Part shown: positions 17,701 through 31,010 of the stretch, in pieces
Position numbering within the stretch: the first letter of the stretch is position 1
Layout: every line of letters begins with the position of its first letter
Assembly: GCA_001695595.3 (NCBI GenBank)
Contig: MBPM02000014.1
Span: 682,001 to 746,000 of the forward strand
Source: Plasmopara viticola
Taxonomy: Eukaryota > Oomycota > Peronosporomycetes > Peronosporales > Peronosporaceae
Direction of reading: 5' to 3'
DNA length: 64,000 nucleotides
Position numbers and translations under genes: made by a program
The notes under the pieces: generated by a model
The model's database searches: none
Told to the model about the DNA's origin: nothing
The model's input: the letters and a program-made list of their open reading frames with translations, nothing else

Positions 17701-20700
17701 TAGCTTGAAAATCTCTGGTACAATCTTTAAATGTAGCAGTTTTGGAATTAAATTAGCGGCAGGCCGTGGCGACAGCTGTGAGCTCTTGGCTAGTCCAATG
17801 ATTTCGGAGGCGCACCTTTTTTGCATTCAACTTGTTAGGCACGAATTCCATCTCTTTCTGCCCGATATTCTACACATCTTCCGACTTCGATGTAGCGTTG
17901 CCGACACGACTTAGCTTCCGGTCCTTCTTTAAGACGCCGACAAAACGCCGCATTTATTTGCGAGACTTCTAGTGCCGCACTACCAGGCCATAACGACGCT
18001 GAAAGAAGACCTAAATAAGACGCGGCCTGAGCGGGTTCCCTCAGCTAATTGAGAACCGTTTGCTAAGACGCTTAGGAAGCTTACTATAAAAACCGGTGTT
18101 TCTCTCTAGCCGTTCGATGTTTGCCATGTCAAGTGCAGTGCATCCAAAAAGCCACATATTCATCTACTTGATCGTTGAATCATCTACTTGACTTGTGGAG
18201 ATGACGACCGAGAACGAACCGGATCGGGCTGTAAAAAAGAAATGTGGGTAAAGTAGAGTCGTTGGGACTTGAAGAAGACATCGCGATACATGCAGTCGAC
18301 CAATGTCAGACACTTGTTTTGAGCAATTATAGCATGCAGACAGATGATGTAGTGGTAAAGCGCTAAAAGACCTGATGAAATGGACTGGGATATCGAGGAT
18401 TAACTATGTTACATTCTACCAGCTGTGATTGAGATCGTATTTTATAGAATCAATTGATGGGGGCATTACAACTAGATAAATTGGGTACAAATGTGGTAAA
18501 CAAATTTGTGGGAACAGCTCAATCTAATATTCCAAAACATTTCAATGTTGACTCAATCCACTTCAATAAGCTGTAAGCAAGAACAGGGTTACACGAGACG
18601 ATAAGATTAGTTACGCGGTATTGAAACGACCACACAGCTATGTTTTTATGGCCACGATGTCCATTGCATTATATATACTTACGTATGAGACGAAGCGCCA
18701 TTTACCAATCAGGCCAGTAGGGTGTAAGCACACAACTAGGAAGTCCATAAGGCTAGACTTTATATTCACTTCGTCAATGACTAGTGGCAACACAAGCGTT
18801 GCAGTGTCCTTGTGCATCCAAGACGGTGTATTTGTCCCTGATATCAATAGGAACAAATGGCAAAGCTTCTTGCGGACTCGGCTTGTGAATGACATGGTGC
18901 TTAAAGCACATCCTTGCCTAACCTCGATTCATTGCTGCGTCATGGTGAATGCTAAGCCATTGCTAGAAATTCTCTTTCTCTGGCGAGAATATGGTCCATC
19001 AGCCGTGGACACTGCGCAGTATGTGTACTGATGTGTCATTTCTGGAGATCGACAAGCCGGCGATGGCTAAAATTTTTCATCCATGTGCTTTACACATCCA
19101 TGCGTTTCTCACTTTTCTTTCTAAGCTTATGATGACACATTAAAATACTCTTTATTTTTTAAAAAGCAGGTGCTTTATAATGAGTCGAGCTTAGATTACT
19201 GATGCAGGCCCAACAACAAGATCTGACAAGCTGAACTTTACTGATCAAACAAGAGAAACGATTACATCCACCCCAGAGCAACAATAAAAGACTAAAAAAT
19301 AGGAAATTTGAATACAATTGTTAAAAGCTGTGATGTATTTTTGACCGAAGCAAGTTTGGCAAAAGAATGAATTGTTCTTTAATTGCTAATATCCCAAAAA
19401 GAAACGAGCCTGCGTGCTTTACCGACTAAAAAATGATCTAGATGCACCCAAACTTATGTATAAGACGTATTTTGTTATTCAGGTTCCTCACCCTCTTGCG
19501 GGGTCCTATAACCTCGTTTGGGGTTTTGCCGCGCACTGAACCTGGTTGATTGGGCAATACTGCAAGATGTATCAAGGCGGCTGATCAATATTATGACCGC
19601 CGCTGTATTGAACTAACAGGTTCGTAAGGCTGTGCGTTTTATAGGCCAGGTAGCTCAGGACCCCACTGCATAGAAAATTTTGATTTGAGGCGGCTCATAT
19701 AGTTCGCACAGCTAGAATTAGCTGTCAATTCAACCGTAAAGCTCATTTTCCAACAAAAAGCCTTCAAGGTTTGAGGCTGCCTTAAGAAGGCCGCGATTCA
19801 ATCGCTAACACCAACCTCGAGCGTGGACACCCGGACTCTTAGAATTCATTGCTTTAGATGAAAAAGAGGTAAAGTAAGGCGTGGCCGATTTCATCCGACC
19901 ATCAAAGTGAGCTTCCCATTCATATGAATCCCGCAGCAAGACAAAGGTGTTCTTGCAAATTCCATGACCATCATGTAAAACGGCGCGGTGATGTCGCTCA
20001 CAGAAACTGTCCAATTGATCGGCTTCATCATGGTTATCTATAGGCCGTTGCGACCTTGAGCCACAAGTAACGTCACTTTTTAAGTAGACGACATCCGCGG
20101 CCAAAATGAGAACGAACGTTAAGATTTGTATTCCGGACCTTCATCCACGCTGAAAAGTAGAGCTCTGAGGGTATATGACATGGATTTTTTCGAAAAGAGA
20201 CATAGCTGAGTTGGGTTGCCTTTCAATTATAGGCTATAAAGACCACATCTTAGCTAGCTATCTCTAAAGTCTTGGATTTGGACTTAAAATAACTAAAAAA
20301 AAAGAACTAAAAGCCCGAAGTGTTTTTCAATCAAATAGTGGTGATCTTGTTTTGAGTAAAAGTAAGGTCGGGTGGAAGCCACCCTTACTGATTTACTTGA
20401 TGCGGCCAAATTTAATTTTTTGTTGGAGATTCAAGCAAATAACAGAAATACCATAGCCGTCGCAAGGTCACGCTAAAGCAAAGAATTACTCTTGTGTGGC
20501 GCGAGAATAAGAGGACTGCAACGATCAGCGACATGCCATATCAAATGAGCCTTCTTCCTCGTCGAACTCACCTTTAAAATACCGCGACTTGCACGTATAC
20601 CCGGTGATGGGCCTTGCCAGCTTAAGTAATTTCAGACGATTGATTTATCGTACAGATGTGCCGGGCGCTCGTGACATTGAAGAAAAGTGCACTTATTTGG

Positions 20701-22523
20701 GTCTTTTTTTTTAAAAGTGATGCCGTGAATCTCATCAATCTATACGGATGAGGCTTCAATTATGACCGACGACTCGAGCAAAAGGGCCAAATCTATAATG
20801 GGTGTACTCAAAGCTATTGCTGTAGTTTTGGCACCGGCGCTTTGAATTTGCTATTTCGACGCCTATGCAGAGAGCAAGATGAGGCGCCGATGGCGCTTTT
20901 TATCTAGCGGACGTGTGTATAAGCCACGCGATGAATGCGACGTGCTTACCATAGTAGTGAAATTAAAAGGTTCTCCTCGCACCCTCTCAAACTTTTGGCG
21001 GTTGATTTGATTTCTGTCCCCATCAAGAAACAATATCATACTTTGAAGTGGATATAGTCTTCTTGATCATCTTCTAATGACGGCTGATTCCTCTGCTACC
21101 TGTTAGGTCACCTGTATATAAGTAACTACTCCGACTCACGTCACTTTCTGCTGGAGAATTAGTGGGAGACGACGTGCGAGGCCTTATGTATAGCCGTACT
21201 TATCTATATATGCATGTATGTACACGTTGGCTAACTATGAGCTAAGTCATATAACATTTTTGGCCTTACCTGTCAAAAATGACTAATTTAAAGCGGAAAA
21301 GGATAAGCAACAAAATGCATCTGGTCATTCAAACAAACTTTATGGCAAAATGGCCATGTCAGAACCAAACTTTGCCCTGTGATACGTGAGCAGCCACTTA
21401 ATTAAAGTGCACATTCCTCTACACAAGGTGCTGAGTAAACCGTCAACGTAATGTGTCAGCTGAGTTACATCTGTAAATATAATTCTTATATATAAAAAAT
21501 CAGCACGATCTACTTATCAAAATTTGCGAAGACGCGGTTGAGCTCAGTATAAAAAGAAATCGGTTTCGCGACGTCCAATACGCAAATCAAATACATTATA
21601 TGACCGCAGTACACGCACGTGTTTCTGGGTCCGACGTTTATTACGCAAACTGCAAAAAAAATTCATGACCACGGTGCCCCCACACGTTTTCAGACCCTAA
21701 CTACACTACCGTTCGATACAAAATGACCTGACTTTATATAAGCCAATATATTTTTTGCCAGCGTGCCAAGCGCAGCGCATGTTTCGACAATACGGAGGCG
21801 CATGCGCTACAAGCGCACACAATGAAGTGACAATTTTTTCGGTGTGGGGAGAAATTAAAACGTATGATGACTAATCGAGTGCACGTAATTCTTCTGTCAT
21901 GCCTGAAAAGCAATATTAATGATTGCTCACCGCGTACTCATCGAATGTTGTTCGAACAAAATTTGCGCGTGCAGACCATCATACTCTTAGCTTGCACTTG
22001 CATTACAAAGGTGTGCCTGCCACGAATATTTCAGATTGTTTCCGAACTGAATGCTTCGTTATTTCAGGCGCACTATACTAGTGCTGGAGACTGTTACAGA
22101 AAATGCGGTGCGATTAAAGTACACTCCTCGAGTTATATAGTAAAGGGACGTCCAGATTTCTTCCACATCGTCACGACACACGGTTAACCAAAGAGATTCT
22201 GTGTCAAGCCTTTGATCGCGTGCTATCACTATGGCGTTTGAGGTTGGTTACGAAGCCCATCCCAAAACGTGCACCATTGCGTGCTGTGAAAACGCATAAC
22301 ATGACTCTCGAAATTTAGTACCTCCCACATTTTTTGCGTCACCTGTAATCTTTGCAAACCCAACGGAAGGCTCACGGACGAGAGGCAAGGTATGACTTTT
22401 TACGCTACTTGCAACCCACATAATTACACTAGGCATAGCTTTAGCTTTATCAACATACTATACTGCACCTTGTTAAACAATATTTATCTAATACATTTCG
22501 ATTTTGATGCAATATAGTGATTT
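11754..22523. other. gene desert
   Basis: About 10.8 kb of AT-rich sequence without a supportable gene. The longest open frames (18621-19031 +, 136 codons; 16074-16478 -, 134 codons; 21864-22187 +, 107 codons) show no recognisable domain and no splice partners. The only structured element I note is the inverted repeat at 20355-20397. Confidence 0.55.
20355..20397. repeat. imperfect inverted repeat (hairpin)
   Basis: GGGTGG-AAG-CCACCC forms a tight stem with a 3-base loop. The outer arms AGTAAAAGTAAGG and CTTACTGATTTACT extend pairing to about 19 bp with two small bulges. No neighbouring gene; it could be a transposon terminus, a small-RNA precursor or chance. Confidence 0.55.
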
Positions 22524-25500
22524 ATGCAGCCAATGTCAAGTCCACCCAATTTTGTGATCGTCGATGACTCAAGTGACGAGGAAATAGCACTTGCACGCGA
22601 TCGCTCCAGCGCGCAATTGCTAATAAGTTCATCTGATGAGTCAGATTCGAGTCGCCCGAGTCAGGTGAAAAGACCGCGTGTTGAGCCAACTTCCATGGTC
22701 TTGAGCATCAATGATCCTAGTACTTTAGAGGTTCCAGAGGAACGATCTGACAGTGTAGAAAACGAGAATGATACAAATAAGCCGTCAGCTCCTCATGGCA
22801 AGCAAGAGTTGACACTTGAGACGACACAACAGTTAGTGCACCAAGTTAGTGCTACGACGGACTCGAGTACTGTGAAGACAGGAAAAACGACTCAGCTTAC
22901 ATTTGCTGACAATGACGGGCGCATGTATGCAGACGCCATGTCATTTAGTGAGCTACAGGCTCAGCAGTTTGAATTTGAGCGGCTCCAGGCCAAGGCGCAG
23001 CGGCAATTGGCAAGTGTTCGTCAAGCGAGTGCAGGCACCAAGCGGAAGGAGAGAGTTGCAAAATCGACGCCTCATAGCTCGCCACGATCTGGAATTCATA
23101 GTTTAGTGTTGAAAAAAACAGCGTCCCGGTCCCCATTTGACGTTGGCTCCTCTGGTTCAAGTGATGACTTGTCGTCATCTTCCTCGGTTTCGTCCACAGA
23201 TGATGCGCGTACCGCTATGCTGGATTCTCGAGCAAAGTTGCCGTGTTTGAAAGATGTGGTGGCTCAGGAGCGTAAGCTTGCACGCTTGCGCCGAGAAAAG
23301 CTTCGGAATAGCAGTCAAGCAGCGCCTTGTAAGAGGAACGCAAAAGGGGTTCCAAAGCCGAAGCATGCACATAAGAAAGCGACATCGAATCTGTTGAATT
23401 GGAGGGACAACGTCATTGACGGAACTGCTTGGTCTGAATCGGATTCAAGTGATACTGAAGAAGATACTACTACAGAGCACCATTCCAAAGTATCTTGCCG
23501 GCTCTCACAAGACTCAATATTGGAAAAAAGCAGCGGCAAAGTGTATACGTTGAGTAAGACTAAAGCATCGTCTACGCACTCTGCATCGAACCATGTCAGT
23601 TACAGTAAGGTCAAAAGTTGCAAGGCACAAAAGGCTATCGGAGCGAAAAGAAGGCGCAAGGCTAATGACAAAAAAGGAGACACAAAGTCAAAATTTGCGT
23701 CTACAGTGTCGAAATCGTATTCATCTTTACCTGCGCAAATTGGTGTGGTTTCCGACAAGTTGACGCATCCAAGGAATGCACGAACCACGGTGATACACAC
23801 CACAGTGTGGCGAAACGTGTATTTCGACACTTTTCCAACAAATTTGCTGCAATTGCCGTCGACTGTTGCCCCTCCCTTTTACTCTGAGTATGATCGACCA
23901 CTGCTGTCCTACGGTATGCCTTGAATGGTAAAGCTAAGCGACTTTGATTAGTGTTATTCACATTTTCGTACACGTTTGATAATTTGGTGTATAGATGTGG
24001 ACGGTGACTTGGAGAGTAAGTGTGCATTATCACCGCAAAACGGGAAATCGACGCTATTCAGTGCATCCGCTTTAGAATCCAGTAAGGCTGAGCAAAGTGT
24101 TACGCAAGAAGACATGGACACGTACGTGGTAGAAGTGATCAAACGTGAAGTCCCGAGACTTCGCGCGTGCCATGGACGAAAAGTTGCGGCAATTCTTGTT
24201 GAAGCTCGCTCCAAAGTGAAACAGTATCTAAATGCTTACGAAACCTTTCGAAGACAATGGCACCGTGCGTTATTGCTTAGGTCTTGTCATGTTCTTGCGG
24301 TGGCTAATCGAAAGTGTATACGTGCAGCTCATGGCAAGCGACTAGGTGGAGTGGCTATCCAGGAAAGGTCTTTGTTGAATCAAATGAAGCGAGAAAACTT
24401 GACGCCAGCGTTGTCGTTGGAATACTCTATTGTACGGGGTGAAACGCCCGACGTTGCAAAGAAACTTGTTGTTCAAGACGTAAATCAGCTTCCTAGCATA
24501 CAATCATTGAGCAAATGCACCGCTTACATTGGCTTAAAAGCTAATGTTCGCATAGAAGACGATCCGATCTTGCGATACAAACCTTATTTTGGAGAAGACG
24601 ACGACGGTGCAGATATTGATGAAGCTTGGTATGACGCAGTTGCGCCGAAAACTTCGACACTATCCAGTGGATTAGATGGTGAAGTAAATGAGTTGATGTT
24701 GCGTTTGGTTGTTCGTGAATGTGGTGCCACTGAACCGGTGTTTACTGCGCTGAAGAAAGTGCCTGGATTTGCTCAAGCTAACTCAGACTATGCAGACATT
24801 ATAAAGCTAAACGATTCAATGCGGCTTGCAGCAAGTCGCGTAAAAGAGGCCAAGGATCTGATCTCAAGCAAGTCGGCAGGGTTTCCGCTGACAAAGGTGG
24901 CAGCCTTAGAACCAGCGCTGTGTGAAACTGAATATTCTCAGAAGACTCTAGAAAAACGGTTGGCGCCGCCACTAACGCACTTTGATTCCAATCTCGCTAG
25001 AAATCATGCTCATCGAGGTCACGGCTTGGGGTTACGTTCGACGGATACTTATGCTGAGTTGCTCGTGACGTATCGAGACATGTTTTGTCGAATGTGTTAT
25101 GACTATCATTGTCTTGAGCATGGGATTGAGCATCCACTCCCGTCTCATCGAGTCGATCCCTTTCACCCACCGCTCCACTTGTCAGCTGTAGCGCTTGCAG
25201 CTACTCGGAAAGAGGACAATACGAAAACGTTTATCCAAACTTCAGATAAAGACACTTTAACCGTAAGTCCTCCAGCCAACGTGAATGTGCCGGACAGTGG
25301 CAACTGCTCAGCTGAAGATCAAGGTGAACACGAGGACGTACTGACTGGTGATGCTACAGTTGAGGATGAAGTGATTGAGGTACGCTCCGAGACTACGACT
25401 GACGAGGAAATGACGTCGACTGGTGATCTGCTTGAAACTCGTCGATCGACTCGCACTGCGACGAAATACAACTCTATGGCGAGCCGAAGCTATATCAAAC

Positions 25501-26882
25501 AAGCTACCCAATCGTCACGAAAAAAGCCTTCTCGCTCCTCTCGCCCGCAATTGTACCCGCCGGTGGCGGATGAGTCGGAGTACCTTGACGATGCTTACTA
25601 TGCTCAAGTGACTGCCGTTGTGAAAAGGTCTTTGGAAGCTGATGAGAAATGCTCGAGCGAATGCTGGAAAGCTAGAAATTTTGCCACTGCATCAGTTGGG
25701 AACGCACCTAACGAGACAGAGAGTGGTGCGAGTGCTCTAAGTGAAACAGAGCTGGTGTTGCTTCGAAAGCTTTCCGTCATTATTGGTGACAACCCGTGCA
25801 TGATTTCGTCGATGGTCACGTCAACGACATGCAAGGAGGTCGGGGCATTTTTGCAGTCTGAGCGGCAGAGCAAGTCGAGTTGCACCCGTCCACTCGATGA
25901 TATGCCCCTTTTGGCTAATGGCTGTTTGACTCATACTGGTCGTAAGCGCGGTAGGGTGCAGGACTCACGCACCAGCAACAATCGAATTTTGCTGGATAGA
26001 AGAAGAAACAATTTGGTGAAGGACAAGAGAGCGAACCACGAGTACGAACCTTGCAACCACGAAGGAGCATGCGATGCGTCCCGTTGCTCATGCATGACTC
26101 GAGACCACACATGCGACAAGGCGTGCTCGTGCTCTCGCGACTGCCCCAATAGGTACGCAAAGTCTAGCTGCTCTAACGTTGTCGCAAGTGGTTCTTACGT
26201 CGCTTTGATTTATCATAGGTTCCTTGGATGTAAGTGTAGCCTCGGCAATTGCCGAACCAAGGCGTGTCCGTGCTTTGTCGCTGCGCGTGAATGTAATCCT
26301 GATTTGTGCATTACTTGTGGTGCTAGCGAAGTTGCTGCGCTGGTGTATGATGAGGATCGCAAACACATGTCCGCTCTGGACTTAGGTATCTGCTGCAACG
26401 TGAATATCTTGCGTGGTCTACACAAAAAAATAGGTGTGGCATACTCTACTACGCATGGGTGGGGTGCATTCGCCTTAGAATCGATTAAGCGTGGTGAATT
26501 TATCTATGAATACCACGGAGCACTCCTTTCACAGGATGAAGCGGAACGGCGGGGTAGTATTTATGACAAAATGACTATCAGCTTTCTGTTCGATGTAAAT
26601 GATGACTCGGTTGTTGATGCAATCCGCAAGGGCAATAAAAGTAGATTTGCCAACCACTCGACGGCCAACAAAAAATGCAAAGGCAAGGTTTTAACTGTGA
26701 AAGGTGATCACCGAATTTCTATTTGGGCCCAGCAAGATATTGCAAAGGGCGAAGAACTGTTTTTTGACTATGGCTACCATGGAGAAACAGCACCGGACTG
26801 GAGCCAACTTCGTATTAAAGGTTCTGCGTCCTCCGGGTCCAAAAAAAAGATGGAAGGGAAGGACAAAAAGAAAAAAGTTTAA
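22524..26882 (+). CDS. E(z): Enhancer of zeste, PRC2 histone H3K27 methyltransferase
   Basis: Exons 22524-23913 and 23995-26882; the 81-base intron (GTATGC..TATAG, phase 1) joins LLSY/D/VDGDLESK and gives 1425 residues. The second exon carries the E(z) pattern in order: AYIGLKANVRIEDDPIL (about residue 640), YRDMFCRMCYDYHCLEHGI (MCSS-like, about 825), a SANT-like helix set (about 1045-1090), the CXC pre-SET cysteine region (about 1143-1240, with NCRTKACPCFVAARECNPDL) and a C-terminal SET domain (about 1273-1398, with FANHS and GEELFFDYGY). It transfers methyl groups from S-adenosylmethionine to H3 lysine 27 in Polycomb complex 2 in the nucleus. Exon 1 is a disordered Ser- and Lys-rich region with no fold that I recognise. 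Animal EZH proteins are about 750 residues, so this one is nearly twice as long. In SET, the Tyr that lines the lysine channel in EZH2 (Tyr641) is Met1323 (YDKMTISFLF), and GE after the EY pair reads GA. Confidence 0.9.
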
Positions 26883-27374
26883 GGTGAAATGGAAAGAATA
26901 GAGGTAGTCTTCGTTCATTTCGTTTCTGCAGTTACAAAGGTGTAGGAGAAAATACTTGAAGCATGAAGACGCCAAACTGGTCAAGAAATTGGTGAAATGA
27001 TTATTTTATTGCTCATGACTGCGTGCGGGATGGAAAAGCATTCAATACGTTAGCTCTGAACAACATACCTTATACAGGTAAACGCTCGGCTAGAATTTGC
27101 ACTGTCATTCAAAACGACATGCATTATAATAATTAAGGACATTCAAGGGATACTAAAATGTGGGTGAGCTCTGTCCAGCACATTATTGCAGCTACGGTGG
27201 TTGTGGGATGTCGGTATTCTATTAAAATGCCACATTGACACTACATAATTTCCGAAATACGTCGCTGACGTTCCAGCATGCGGCAAATTGCTTGGTCAAG
27301 CACCGACTTAATCGAAGAGTTATCATCGTCCCGCGGAAAAAAAAAAGCTTAGTCTTAGCGTATGGGATTTGGTA
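26883..27374. other. intergenic, no gene recognised
   Basis: Downstream of the E(z) stop. No frame, repeat or RNA that I can support. Confidence 0.5.
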
Positions 27375-28410
27375 GCTTTTAATCTCAAACCCCCATCATA
27401 CCGACTATGAGGCTCCAAAGGTTAGTCGCGCGACCCAGGTACGGCAGGCGAAAAGAGGTCAGTTATACAAGTAGACGAGCAATCACACCCAAATATGTGT
27501 GACAACCCTACTAACATGGGCGTGGAACAGCTGAGTGGATTGAATGCCTTACTACCCTATAGTGCAATGAAAAGTACGGAGCCCGGTCTCAGAATGGGTT
27601 AGCCTCACGCGTCAAAGACAGCTTAATCCTAGCCGCGTGGCTCAAATTTTTCAAACACCGACCGTACTGGCACTGTGATTAGCAGCTTGACCCGGGACTG
27701 GGAGGTATATCGAATTAAGGTAGCCACAGACAGGTCTCCAAAGTGTGCGATCAATTTCACCTAAAAACTGTGACTTTACCAACCCCCATTCAAACGGGTT
27801 TGTGATAGTCGGGTGGGCTGAGCCACTCGCAGACCAGTATACGCAAATAAGGTCGAATAGCTACCGAGCTTGGAAAAGGTTGCGGTGACGCCCTTCTTCC
27901 AAGCGCGGGGGCTAAATGCTCGCGCGCTTCGGGCAGGTGCTCTCGGGCATCTGCAGGTCTCTAACGAGTCTCACCCTCGACGCGACGGTCTCCAGCACCG
28001 GGCGCCGCCTGGGCTCTTACCAAGTCAGAGCTAAACACAATAATGGAAGACCCTCACGACCTCGGTGCTGGCTGCACTGCCCGCCGAACGAGACTTGACG
28101 TATGCGGACACCACTCTATGCCGTGGACCAGCCAGAATGAGCCTAGCACGTGCATAACTTGGCAACGCGATAACGTAATACATTACATTAGCTACCGAGT
28201 TGGATATAGCTTAGTCTTGTTGTTTGGGTGCCAGAGCTTCAATTTCAAATACCGACCTTGACCGATTCTGTGGTTCGAGCGGTTTGTCGCCCGACCCGAG
28301 ACTGGGTCTTAGTGCGATACCCATAGGATCAAATTTAAGGCAGCTAGAGATATGTCACTAGAGTTGGCGAGCAATCACAACCACAATGTGACTGCCCTAC
28401 CAACCCGCAC
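27375..28410. repeat. three diverged ~265-bp tandem repeat units, interrupted
   Basis: Comparable units start near 27375, 27640 and 28236. Each has a GCT..AAT/ATTT..CAAA block, ACCGAC, and a GACCC..G motif about 60 bases in. Units 1 and 3 share GAGCAATCACA followed by a TGTGAC/GTGAC and CCCTAC.AAC block; unit 2 has a weaker version. The 27375 to 27640 spacing is 265. The 27640 to 28236 spacing is 596, and removing the 331 bases of the SINE-like insertion plus one target copy leaves 265 again. The array is old and strongly diverged. I cannot follow it further on either side. Confidence 0.6.
27872..28190 (+). mobile_element. SINE-like retroposon, full-length copy A
   Basis: A 319-bp unit beginning GGAAAAGGTTG and ending in an A/T repeat tail AATACATTACATTA. 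It is nearly the same length as the copy at 57730-58049 and differs from it at about 23 positions by eye (roughly 93% identical). It is flanked by an 11-bp target duplication TAGCTACCGAG at 27858-27868 and 28189-28199. Variable-length duplications and a short repeat tail fit insertion by a LINE-type machinery. I could not identify a tRNA- or 5S-like head with confident A and B boxes, so SINE is the best description rather than a proven class. No protein is encoded. Confidence 0.75.
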
Positions 28411-31010
28411 GTATACAATTAAGTCGTCACTGACCGAAAAAGCTTGAAAGTAAAACGAACAGTGCGGTTCCGGTCGGATAACGAAAAGGCTACCAGGATT
28501 TTGCTGTGAGGACAGCTTGGTGAGTTCTGGTAACTCGAATGTCAGATATTTTATTGCAGACAAGAAGGCAAGCATGTGTCTGATGCTTCGAAGCCAACGA
28601 CTTCCGCAAACGGGTCGTATCGCAAGTCCAGACATTAGAAAGTGCTAGATGAGTGTAGGACCGAAATAGCAGAAAAGGCAAAAGTCACTTACCGAGTGAC
28701 AGCGCTGCATCCCGCACGGAACATTGCATTGTTCATGGCTCTCACTATTACTTTGCGTGATTGTATAAACTTGCTTTAAATCTTTGTAGCACTACTGAAG
28801 TGTAGATGCACATATAGCATATTTAATCTTGGATTGGTTCACCATGTGCAATTCAGTGATGCTTCAAAAATAGTGAGTGACTCAAGCTCACAAGATCTGA
28901 TTTAGCACTTTTACTTTGGTCCATGACATTTCCAACTCCATTGGGGGACTTTCAATTAAAATTTAAGCCTCGATTTCATCATCGGTAAACGTTCTTATGA
29001 CTAAAGCGTCGGCACTTCATGTATTCGAAACAGTAGTCTTTGCACTTTTGCTTCTGTGAGGTCACGTCCCCACCTTGCGACTTTCGATGATCCTTAGGCC
29101 CATTATCGTATCGTTACCAGTGATGATTTTTTCGGAACTCTCTCTTATCCTTGCCACTTCTGATGATTTTCGGTAGCAACCTCGAGCACGTCTTGCCTAT
29201 ACTAACTGTCACAGCCCGACGTGCTTGTCTACTACTCACTTGTTCAAAGACGGCGATAGCGCACCGCTTCCGTTAACCTTCTATTACCTTCTTCATGACT
29301 TTAATGCTAGTATTCTCCCGTAGCGATTGATCTCCTGGCTGTACTTTAGTAAAGCGAAGTCGTCTAACTTACCGATGTTTCCTGTCTGGTTTGACGTTTA
29401 GGAAGTGATATCCACTATCATCGCCACCCGATGTAGGCCATGGTGCCAAGAAGTACGCTCATCTCTTTCGCGCACCGTGAGGGCTTTTCAAAGATCACTG
29501 CTCTCGTGACATCTGTAAAACGTTAGTTTTTCACGGTGCGCTCTAACCATTGCACCAAGCTCCGCTACAGAATTCCACTCAACGAGTGGAAGCTTCTTTT
29601 GTCATTATAATCGTGAGAAGCTTGAAGACAAGAGTGGCTCGTACTTGGTACGAATTACCCTCGAGAGCTTATCTTTTACCACACATAAGACGAAGAGTAT
29701 ATTAAAAGTATGCGAATCTGTAAAGTGTAATTTTTTGAAGTCTAACTACTATGGACGAATACTCTTCATCCGTAAGCTTGAACTACATCTTTCTTCGTCA
29801 AGCAAAATCCACTAAGAAATCTCTTTAATGATAACCTAAGCGCCTAGAACGTTTGCTCCGAGCGCGGACATTAAGTCATGCAAGTGGCCGTATCTTAGAT
29901 GTTATCGCATCGCTTGCCCTTCTTGTTGTATAAGGCCGACTTTTCGTAGAGTCAAAATATTATTTTCGAAAGAAAAGCTCGAATCAGAGGCCTTTAGAAG
30001 CACACAAGCTTCTTAAGTATGCCCGTTTATAAAGAATGGGTAAAGGCCTCAACTAAGTGAAGCTGAGTGCAAACTCAAGTATGAATAAAAACTCAGTGCA
30101 GATACTGCACATTTTATTTAGAGCACGCAATTTACTCTTCTCGTTTGACTGTCTGTTTGTAGATAATTTGCTGTTAACAATCGCATAAGGTAGTGCATTT
30201 GTCACCTATCCGTCTGCGGAGCTTTGCTTACGGTAGTAAATCCATTGACCTTACGTACACGACGATTTCGGTAATGACCAATTATGTTCACTTAAAATTC
30301 ATCTTCCAATAAGAATTATGAAGCTACGATATGTGTGCCAATTGAGGTTGAGGTACAGGACAGATAAATAGTGTGGATCTTATGTACCGAAGGTTCGTGA
30401 CTTTCGTTATTGGTTATTGCCCATGTTAGCCAATCTTTTTTTCGAGGTCTGTGGATCCTAAGTACTTCAAAAGTTTTGGCAAGGCTAAATGTAATGCCAC
30501 TGCCGAAATTCATTGCGGTTAAATATTTACCTGGGTAGCAGACTCGAATAGGAGTGTAAAAGTTAGCTCTACACACTTTGACGTTTAGTTCTCGAGGTTA
30601 AACTTAGGTCGCAATATTTCGTCGAGACTGTACAATTTCCACGACAGTAAGGTGTACACTGCATGTGTAGGTGTCATCTGCGAGCTTGCCCCTCAATTGA
30701 GTTTCTTGCTCGGTGCTTGTCGTCGTCTTTTGTACATATCTCGCATTCAAACAACAAACGCAAGCCAGAAAATGAGAAGGCTGAGCGTTGTCACTTATCT
30801 CAAAAGCCCACACGATTCTGACTATGCAAAGTGTTGGAAAAAGGGCAAAAGGTTGGACCAATGCACCAATTCTCACGTAACACTGTCGATTGCGCGGTAA
30901 TTATCAGAGTTCGAAGCATACCAAGATAGCATGAGTGAGCTGTCTGACATAATATGCTTTCTTGATTTTGTTTTATTTAAGGGTAGGAATTTTTATGGAC
31001 AAAATCAGTC
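28411..31010. other. gene desert
   Basis: About 2.6 kb without a supportable gene. Short frames near 28.4-28.7, 30.3-30.6 and 30.6-30.9 kb have no recognisable content. Confidence 0.5.

Noticed and set aside
18621..19031. 136-codon open frame (+)
   Set aside because: No domain, no splice partner and composition like the surrounding desert. Overlapped by an 85-codon frame on the other strand.
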